Below, piece by piece: positions 55,086-64,000 of a stretch of 64,000 nt of DNA. Source of the DNA: Glandiceps talaboti (Eukaryota > Hemichordata > Enteropneusta > Spengelidae). The notes under the pieces were generated by a model that saw only the letters and a list, made by a program, of their open reading frames with translations, made no database searches and had not been told where the DNA came from. Positions within the stretch are counted from its first letter, which is position 1, and each line of letters begins with the position of its first letter. Where the stretch lies: the NCBI RefSeq assembly GCF_964340395.1, contig NC_135565.1, forward strand, positions 18,303,209 through 18,367,208, written 5' to 3'. A program made the translations under genes and the position numbers.

Positions 55086-56006
55086 TACCGATATATCTAT
55101 AAGTAGAGTCGGGAAATCTGGATGACAAAAATAATAAATTATGCTAATGAGGATGTAATTATTCATATAAAATCTTTAATGTAGAATCCATTACACTGTA
55201 GTAAATTCTGGTGTTCAGGCTAGAGAGCCAGCCACAATATGATTATATTATTATTATCATTATTATTATTAAAATTCTAACTGTCATTTTGTTTATGCTG
55301 GCTGTATTTACGAGCTGTTTTTTCTTGTAACTGAAAAATTTATATTTATTATACATACAGGCATCTCATTCTAAGTACTGTAGAATGTTATTTATCGTCA
55401 CATCATAAACATTATGTGATGTGATGACAGGTGCTAAACATAGTCACTCACTTTATTTTAGAATTACCACAATTCATGTTAGGGCACTCCTTTTTTTCCA
55501 TGTGTCTCATCATAACACCTGAGAAATTATGGGTCTGCTGGTCGGCCATTTAAAAAAATTAAAAGCAAAAATAATAATATATATATATATATATATATGT
55601 ACATGTTGATGATACTTTCAATTTCATAACCATACTTTAACATTCTGAAATAACTCAGAAATGACAACTAATCCTGTTATTCCCATTTGCAGTTTTTGTG
55701 CACAAAGAATACAATGTAGCTGCCACCCCTTCTCCCTCGCACCTCCCACCCCCTTCCCCCACTCCCACTTCCAAGGAAGAAAGAGGATTACATTTAGAAG
55801 GAATTGTGAACCATTTGTTTTAGTGAAAGTCCGGATGAACGATAATTTTTGCTCAGTTACTCACTTGTAGAGTTGTCATCTGAAAATCTGTAACCTTGTA
55901 ATCTTTCCTAATCCTGATGTGGAAGGTGAACTTAATTTATATACTAGTTTTATTTCAATGATCAATCCATGTTATCATATTCACATACTACATGTATGTT
56001 TCTAAG

Positions 56007-56283
56007 CAGTGTGCCCTCTAACTTCTAAGCCAATTTGACCACTGATGCACACAATTTTCTAGTGATGCACCAAAATTTGGTGTTCCCCTATCTCTTACTA
56101 TGTGGTGACCAGTGTGCCATCTAACCCAATTTGATACACCACTGATGCACATAATTTCTAGTGACTCTAGTGACAAAATTTGGTATTCCCTATCTTTTAC
56201 TATGTGATGACTCACAAGAAATCCCAGTTTTTATCATTTCGACTCACAACAACAAAATTTGGCTATCATTAGAGGGCATACTG
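56007..56283. mobile_element. Composite hAT MITE: partial copy fused to a full copy
   Basis: A left partial unit (56007-56109) runs directly into a full unit (56110-56283). A perfect 8-bp duplication TTTCTAAG (55999-56006 and 56284-56291) flanks the pair, not the individual units. The composite therefore inserted as one piece, or arose by internal duplication after insertion. Confidence 0.88.
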
Positions 56284-57118
56284 TTTCTAAGTTACAAAAA
56301 TGTACCCCAATTTATGTCATATATATGGGAATACCACTCCAGGAAATGCAAGTATTTTTCATATCCTTCTTTTACTGTTGCACCAGTGTCTCATGGGCCT
56401 TAGCAGACATGAATATTTATTAGATGAACAATGCATATTCCTGACTATCTGAGGGAAATAAGCACCTCAAAGTCACATGGGTACACCATTGAAAGATACC
56501 AACAAAAGTGAAAAAGAGTTTCAATTTGATGTTTCTTGGCAATGGAGCAAAATTGATATGATGTGAAATCATGAAATGACTGAAAAATTTCTGAAAAAAA
56601 CTTTATTTCCTAGACACTGAGAGTGGTGTTCCCCTTTCACAAACTATGCAGTGACATAATAACTTCATTTCATAATTACCGTATTACAACCTATGCTACC
56701 TATTCACATACCACCTGTTTCAAAATTACCAAAATCGATGTTAACATATTCCCACTTCATGTTCAGATCTAAACCAGCAGAATAATAACTTAAAAATTTA
56801 TTAAATACATGAATTTTCAAATAAATTAAGACAAAGGAATCATCTATTTTAACAGAGATCCTAAAAATTGTTAAATAAAACTTGGAGCTAAGTATAATCC
56901 TTTAATCAGTTTCAATTTTATTGCAATGTTTATTTCCCAGGAGTATATTTAATGCCATTCCGCTACAAATAATAACTTAATAAGCTTTTAATAAAAATTA
57001 TATAATTTCATTGATACAGCTTATTTCATAATAATATATTTTTTTGCAAAATAATAACTTGCATATAACAGTAATGCGTTATCATATTTTGAAATAATTA
57101 ATTTATCATATTGTTCAA

Positions 57119-57290
57119 CAGTGTGCCCTCTATTGATAGCCAAATTTTGTTGTTGTGAATCAAAATGATAAACCGACATTTCTTGTGAGTCACCACATAG
57201 TATTAAGAGATAGGGGAACACCAAATTTTGGTGCGTCACTAGAAATTGTGTGTGTCAGTGGTGCATCAAATTGACTTAGAGGGCACACTG
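57119..57290. mobile_element. CAGTGTGCCCTCTA hAT MITE (inverted copy)
   Basis: 172 bp with tips CAGTGTGCCCTCTATTG and CTTAGAGGGCACACTG, opposite in orientation to the 56007 composite 835 bp away. The target duplication is weak (TTGTTCAA / TTGCTATG). Confidence 0.85.
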
Positions 57291-59382
57291 TTGCTATGTT
57301 GTCATAAATAACTTGCAATTATACATGTATGTTACTAGCATCATAACGTATTCATCAGTTTTCCAATATTTGATTTCTATGGTTTGTATTTTCTTTGCAT
57401 TTTTTTTAAATCATAAAATACAGCTGTTTACGGGAATAATTTAAACAGAATGAGGAAAAAATGGACAGTAATAAAAAAGCAAGGTGTTGCATTTACATGT
57501 ACCAACAATACATGTACCAAGGTGTAAAATATCAAAGCAGGCTACAAATTGCTGATAGCAGGATACTGAATATTGAAAAAAAAAAAAAAAAAAACATATT
57601 AAAGACACAAAATGGTTAAATATCTTACCTGTCCAATATTTTAATAATCGGACCAAATTATATCAACCTACATTTGTAAATATTTATCACAGAAATGTTA
57701 TCGTTTGTATTTTCGATCTAATCTTATTTTCAATATATTGAGCTGAAACAATATTTGTGTTAAAATAAATCAGCGCGAACATGGAATCACTTTCATTGGT
57801 AAATTTGGAATAACGATAAGTAATAGACTAAAAAAATAGATTTACTTCAAATCAATACATTCACTCACAAAAAGTGAGATCACATGTACAATGTAGTCAA
57901 AAAAATTTACATGTCAAATACAGAGGGGCAAAAATGTGACGAAATATTTTTTCCCTAAAATGTCTGTATCAGTAAAATTGTTCATCACTGTAAGTCTTTT
58001 CAAAATAAAATTCATCAATAAACCCTGTTTGATAGTTATACATACATGAAGCCAACATGCTGCTGATAATTGCTATCTGTTATAATTACATGTCATGTTC
58101 CAAATTCTACACAAGTTCTTTTTAAGTATCTTCTTATGGGCAAGTTCACACTTTGGCAGGAAATATTGGGTATTTTTATTTGTCATTACTGTAGTATACA
58201 ATTAATCAATTTATTGAGACGGAAAAAAATGCATCTTTATCAATATTTTATTTCTCTCGGTCAACACTTTGATATTCACTCTCTGTAGACAAAGAATAAA
58301 AAGGACAGGCCTGCCTAGGGCAAACAGAATCATAGTAATTTCTACATATTGCTATTTTGTATAATTTTACAGGCCTCCATCACTAGGATTATAAAATGAG
58401 GGTGACATAGACAGTTGTCTGGCTGGGTTTCAAGAAAAATAGCCATGAGCAAAAGAAAGACCATTCTAATCCCTATGACTCCACTGACAACATAACACTG
58501 ATGCAACAACCTGGCACTGAATTATGGGCCTTTATGACATACATTGTACAAAAAGATTTTCCTGCAAAATGCACCTTAACCTCAATCTCTGTCTACAGTA
58601 CCATCCTGGGATCTATTAAGCATATTCCCACTAAATTTCTACTTTAAATCCTGATTTTTTTAACTCATACTTCTTCCATGTACAATAACTATCCCCTGGT
58701 GGAAAGAAGATTAAGGTAGATGGGGAAGAATCGCTGGCCCGGTGAGGCCTGTAGATCTGTAGCATACACTGTTGACTTCAAAGGCCATTCACTTTGAAAT
58801 TTGCCGTTCAATTTTCATGAAACTTTGAATACAGACTTAAAAATACAAAAAAAAAAATGTACCTAGTGAATCGATGTATGAAACAATTATTGGTTGGTAG
58901 AAGATAAATTCTGGACAAAAATGTCAAATGTGGTCAAATTTTTGGAAAGAAATCGGTGAAAATTTCGCGGAGCATTGCCTGTAAATGAATTTGGCGTACA
59001 CCCGGAACTGTGACCTAGACATATTCAAAACAACAGTGACACATTCTACTGATGTTTGATAGAAAATAAGTGAATTCCCATTAATTTGACGTAAAAAACT
59101 GCAGAAATGGTCCATTTTGAGTCCAAACCTTGTCATTTTCAAGTCCCGGGGTAAATCGAGTAACTCCGCAATGAATAATCTGACTGAAAAATGAAAACCA
59201 AACATCGATAGGTCAGAGTTCAAAGAATTACCATACAATTATAACTACATTGCCATTCGGGTACTTCCCACTAAGACGTTTTTTCGTGTCAAAGGGTTAG
59301 TCCGAATGTGGAAAAATCTCTAACAGTGAAGCCGAAGATGGCATATTTTAATAACTATTCATGAGAGGTTACCTATGGCGCC

Positions 59383-59631
59383 ATGAGCTTTGAGGACTGG
59401 AATGCGGAAGTAGCTCTCTGTACAGTAGATTGTCGCGACAGCAGAGGGCGTAAATTTTATGGCTTTTCAGTGGTAACATCGCTGGAATTTCAAAAAATCT
59501 GTGCAGTAAATAAGATTTTATTTGTCGGGAATCACAATTCTTGTCTATATTTTGGTAAAGGGTCAGGAACATCGGAATATCTGTTTCTCTACGCTGACTG
59601 TGCAGGGCAGGCTGACAAACAAACACTTTGA
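59383..59631 (+). CDS. Hypothetical 82-aa ORF
   Basis: ATG in GGCGCCATGAG context opens MSFEDWNAEVALCTVDCRDS... to a TGA at 59631. The composition is protein-like (FLYADCAGQ near the end), but no family is recognised. A CTCF-like word (ACAGCAGAGGGCGT at about 59438) lies inside, and a GAAGATGGC word (YY1-like) lies 50 bp upstream, so it may be a promoter-proximal exon. A chance ORF is equally plausible. Confidence 0.2.
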   Translation: MSFEDWNAEVALCTVDCRDSRGRKFYGFSVVTSLEFQKICAVNKILFVGNHNSCLYFGKGSGTSEYLFLYADCAGQADKQTL

Positions 59632-62392
59632 TATGTCCAAATAAAACACGTAATAAAAAGTTCAGTCAATCTCATCCAAAACACTTCGTGCTTTGTCGGA
59701 AATCAGTTGAGCGATTCTTCCCCGATTCTTCCCCGTGCAGTGTACCTCAAGTCATCTCATTACCCAATACTTCTGAAAATGGAAGTGCTTCTTCGACAAA
59801 TTTCCCATTACACTTTCATGGAAACTGAAAGAGGCTAACTGTCCATGTAACCCTTATTAAAACTTTACAAGGGGCAATGGTAAAAGTTTTGGTTCACTTG
59901 TACAATTACCAAAAAATCAGAAAATAGACAAACGACATACTTGTCACAGTACTTTACTCTTACTGGCAACAAACTATACAAACCTCTGATGTGGTATCCC
60001 CTTCCTCCCCCTGCCCCTGCCCCCTCCCCTCCCACAGAGAATATATATCCACATATCTAGTACAAGACGCAACCAGTCTCTTCTCAACAACATAAGTTAT
60101 TTTACAAAATAATACAAACTCTTATGTTGCGCACATCTCACCTGAGACAGGTCTTATACTATCTTCATGCAATGCTGAAATCTTCACTTGTAAACTGAAT
60201 GAACTCAACTTGTTTACAACTCATTATTTTGCAACATACCTACAAAAAATTCTTATATGAAAATACATGTGCTGTGTTCAGAGCCTCACGGGTGGATATA
60301 TCCACACATGCCTATTTTCAACAGTTACACTAGAAAAATTGGGGATATTTCCTGATAAAGTTGTTTTCAAAACACACAAATGTATATGTACATAAACAAA
60401 CATGTTCAGCTTTGCTCAGTTCATAGTTCATATTTGAGTAATGTATCAAAAAAAAAACCACTAGTATTCTTTCATTTTCTTCCAACATTTATCACAATTG
60501 AGGTGAAAATTCAGTCAATAAAATATTTATAAACATACACGGTTTACAACGGATGACAACATGTATTTAATCTATGACAATTCATTTTAAACACATCGGC
60601 TTACAGAACTCGGAAGGTATCAGTCAATCTGGAAGGTCAAAGGTCAACATTTCACACCATCGAGGTTTCCTAAAAGGTACTGTACTTATCTTACTGAGGT
60701 CAAAGGTCACACATAGCACCCCGTTAATGACCTACGACCTACTATTTAGACAATATATAATGATTAATGTCCAATAAAATGAGAATGAACCAAATATCAT
60801 CAAAACATCGAAATGCATGACAGATAAAAACAATGTTTCAAAATGAATTGCTAGTACTACTAACCTGACTCATATTACAAATCCATAATCAAATTGCTTC
60901 AATCATTTTCCCTAAATTACCTCAATGTTTCAATTGCTTTGATAGCCGTTATAAATGACTTTCCTTATGTATACTATCAAACAATATTAGCATGTTATTA
61001 TCTATTTTCAAAAAAAAATAGTTGAATCTAAAATTTAACTGTTATTAATATTGCATTCATGATACCTGTTATTACACCAGGGTCAGGGTAAATAAATGAA
61101 CCTTGTATTCTCTCAGATAATATTATTCAAAAGATAAAAAAAAAAAAAAACATACTAATTTGGACACTTCAAAAATGCAACAGAAATGACCAGCCTGACA
61201 TTTCCAGGGAAGCAAAATGGATTAAAATAGAGAAAATCCTCTCCTAGCTAAATGTGAAAGGTAGAAAACCAGCCACACAAACAATGCTCTACTTGCATAA
61301 ATTATGCTAATCACCACTAATCAAGTGTCTGTTCATATGGATGTATACACACACCGACATAAAGATATATTTAGCTGTAAAAATTCCTTCATCTTTTGTA
61401 ATTAATATGGCCACTATGGTGAGTGCATACTCTCTAAGTTGCCTCGTATGTAAATGGACCCGGTCATGTTTGAAACCTCATACGATACTGCCATTATGGT
61501 GGACAAGGCTCGGCCACACTCCTTCACGGGTGATACGGTTTCACTGTGTAACTCACCCACCTTTACATATCCGCTTTCTATCAAACCCTCGTTTTCCCAC
61601 TTAACACAATTTATTTATATCCCGTCTATAACTAGATCGTGTCGTTACTGTACTATTCTGGCATTGTGATATACACGAATGTGACATTAAATAAGGGAAT
61701 TTTGAATGCTCGCAATTATAACGCGCTCACGGTTATGAGCACCGCGTTCGCGGGACTGAATGACCTCGAAGAGCTACCACTCTTTACAACCAATGCACAT
61801 GTTCATGAAATTTGTCAAATTCGAGGCGGAAATACCTCAATAGACTATTATTTCCGACTAAACCGTTAATATTGATGTTCTAATATATAAACCCGGGCTT
61901 CTATTATAGTTTGCAGATCTATAAATGGAGATATGGCTGTTACATTTTCATAAAATCTCTCCTGGCAATGAACGCGGCACACTGTGTTCACAGCTCTCTG
62001 CTGTCAAAAAACTACCGTTCCATACTACCGTTAATTTGACACCCATATTGTCGGGCAATGAGGCTCATCCCTACCATAACATACGAGTAGGCTATTCACA
62101 AAGTATGAAGTGCGTATAATAAGAAACGTGCTCAATATCTCACTATGCGTAAATGCTATACAATCGCAACGTAATTTTCATGTATACATCAGTTCATTGG
62201 CTGCCGATGACAAGCGGTGTTGGACAAAGGACGCCTTTCACATACCCAGCCCCGCGACGGCTGAAATTGCCGCCCACTGCCACAAATGACCGCCATTCAA
62301 CTACAACGCCCCTCTTGAAGTACCGATCCCTCTTCTAGCTGTTAAACGCAACCATCAAGCACGGAAAACAGCAATAAAATGATCTACTTGCC

Positions 62393-62480
62393 TGGCACCT
62401 ACAGGCGATTGCCTCAAATCACAGCAGCTTACACGGCCATATTGGATTGGTTATCCCGACAAGCTTTGCGGTATTTATGA
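62393..62480 (-). promoter_or_regulatory. Possible minus-strand promoter / first non-coding exon
   Basis: In minus sense: CCAATCCAATATGGCCG (two CCAAT-like words and a YY1-like ATGGCCG), then about 60 bp later a GC-AG type donor, CCAG|GCAAGT. It would fit a 5' exon of the minus-strand PRDM gene, but that requires an intron of about 39 kb. Only motif-level support. Confidence 0.2.
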
Positions 62481-62682
62481 CCTTTCACCCCAAGCTAACG
62501 CTAATAAAGCGCGCTTTTTTCGTGAAATTTGTATATGTTTTGATAAGAAATGTGACAGTAAAAATATGAAGTACAAAAATAAATGACTAACTCTTTAATT
62601 AAGGAATTTCAGATCAAAGTACAAATACAATATATTGGACATAAACTTCACTCTCATGAAAATGACAGAACGAGGTATTGGT

Positions 62683-62707
62683 CACGTAGGGACACGTACT
62701 GTCACGT
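62683..62707. promoter_or_regulatory. Three CACGT motifs at 10-bp spacing
   Basis: CACGT at 62683, 62693 and 62703, one helical turn apart, suits cooperative bHLH or bZIP binding. It lies just upstream (in minus sense) of the candidate promoter at 62393-62480. Confidence 0.3.
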
Positions 62708-63778
62708 CCTGATTGAAAACATGGATGCTAGCTAGCGGCCACTTTAAATTGGCATCGTAAAACATTGAGTTTTGCTTTCAAAATGAGACATATTTCTTAT
62801 TGTTTCTAGCTAATATCAACTTCCAAAAAGCCTGTTTTTTATTATAATTTCCATTCCATGATTGAAAAGAACTCGTGAAAACTTTCAGTTGAAGATTATC
62901 AAAACACAAATTGAATTTTCCCTCCGTTTTTCTACTTACGTAATACTAATTTGTTTGTTTCTCTTTCGATCGTCCTTTATTGACAATGAATCTTTGTTAT
63001 TTACTCTTTTGTCTTTTCCCCTTGCCTTTCAATACGCATCATTCTAATTCTTTACTATTAGCCCAGGACATTTTGGTAGGATCTAACAACAGCGTATTGG
63101 GATTGATTTGTTTTGATTTGATTTGATTTATTTCAGCACAAGAAAAATAAATTCAGTCTACAGAAAACAATTACAAAAGACAAAATAAACGTTATTGTGC
63201 TGGAATAACACAGAAAGGTTAACCACTTTGAATGAATACGTACGCATCTATTGTAACTGCCAACTGGTATTTAATTTGACAATTTTTACACATTTTTATA
63301 TTAACTTTCCATGACACAATTGACTCTTCAACACATTCTCTTTGTTTGCTGAGAATTTCTGTTTACTAGTAGTATTTGTTATTGGATAGCTCAGGGTCCA
63401 ATCTGAGTATTAAGGGCCGAGATCAGTAGTTCAATGTATGATAAAAAAAACCTAAATTCTTTTACGGACCGGTCAGTTTCTTCGGCCTGGTTTTACATTG
63501 GTAAACAACACTAAATTAGTTGGCCTAATAATAGACTTCAAAGTCCATTGAGGCATAGAGATCAATGTGGACTACACATGGAGAAATCTCATATTGAGCG
63601 CTAACCTATACTTGGAAATACAAAGAGATGGACGCTCTTCCCTTTTCTTTGAATACGGGGGGGGGGGAGGTAATGTTAGGGGTCCCCTCCCACGTAGTCT
63701 AGCTGCTAGACCTTCGGGGATCTTCGGGCGACAAGCTACCGAAGGTCACTTTGCACCTGAAGGTGCATCGACTGACTG

Positions 63779-63846
63779 AAGGAAGGAAGGAAGGAAGGAA
63801 GGAAGGAAGGAAGGAAGGAAGGAAGGAAGGAAGGAAGGAAGGAAGG
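63779..63846. repeat. (GGAA)n microsatellite, about 17 units
   Basis: Perfect GGAA units bounded on both sides by GAAGGTGCATCG (63759-63770 and 63842-63853). The array probably grew from the GAAGG inside this duplicated word. Confidence 0.95.
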
Positions 63847-64000
63847 TGCATCGGCTTACGCCCTCAATGCACCTGAAAGATACAAAATGGCCTCCAGTCG
63901 CTTGTCATATCAGAAGAAAGTCGGACTACCTCCCACTGTCGATCTCAGTAAACATTTTCTGGCTGTTGTCATCATTTTTGAATGCAACTTTTTTTTGTGT

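Larger units (their letters stand above)
55086..64000. other. Mostly non-coding right end of the window
   Basis: Holds two hAT MITE insertions, a (TA)n at 55578-55598, two adjacent DR1 sites (60634 and 60697) and a more CpG-containing patch at about 61680-62480. Short ORFs at 61341-62340 are not supported by splice or family evidence. Confidence 0.45.

Noticed and set aside
63567-63779. 70-codon ORF crossing the GGGGGGGGG run
   Set aside because: Low-complexity and repeat-derived, with no recognisable domain.

Overview
This is a window of invertebrate animal nuclear DNA. It is AT-rich and intron-rich, and has no bacterial or viral gene layout. The contents are spliced metazoan genes (a PR-domain zinc-finger protein and a LARGE-like glycosyltransferase), a tRNA-Ser(UGA), a tRNA-derived SINE, many short inverted-repeat transposons and much microsatellite DNA. 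Repeated CTCF-like (AGAGGGCG) and nuclear-receptor DR1 (AGGTCANAGGTCA) words suggest an invertebrate deuterostome such as a cephalochordate, hemichordate or echinoderm. That placement is inference and no species is claimed.

Left part (1-9 kb, minus strand): a tRNA-Ser(UGA) and the 5' half of a type II membrane glycosyltransferase of the GT8/LARGE type. Exons at 6317-6410, 5664-5740, 4747-4921 and 684-947 were rebuilt from splice sites and reading phase. One linking exon was not securely found, and the 3' end lies beyond base 1. A CRE palindrome sits about 90 bp upstream of its ATG. A possible small plus-strand gene (2009-2524) lies inside its largest intron.

Central left part (9-23 kb, minus strand): the main gene of the window, a PRDM-family protein of at least 1954 residues in six visible coding exons (13737-23150). 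All splice phases agree. It has a Ser/Thr/Gln-rich N-terminal half, a PR/SET domain split over three exons, and about 15 C2H2 fingers, mostly arranged as pairs. The largest exon is 2954 bp. A roughly 4.6 kb 3' UTR probably follows. The 5' exon(s) lie upstream of 23150 and were not identified; a GC-AG donor near 62.4 kb is a weak candidate.

Right part (23-64 kb): no host gene was recognised with confidence. The region is largely transposons and tandem repeats. Two complete, apparently intact pogo-superfamily transposons have TIRs and TA target duplications: 28647-30934 (single-exon 473 aa transposase) and 52471-55085 (two-exon 433 aa transposase with a Brinker-type DNA-binding domain). Non-autonomous families include a CAGTGTGCCCTCTA element with 8-bp duplications (hAT type), two families with 5-bp duplications, a 240-bp fold-back element with a 9-bp duplication (Mutator-like), and a GGCCTAAAAA element with a TAA duplication (Harbinger-like). 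There is also a decayed LINE reverse transcriptase C-terminus. Minisatellites include a 72-bp array in a PRDM intron, a ~54-60-bp array with a 537-bp higher-order duplication, and a 42-bp array.
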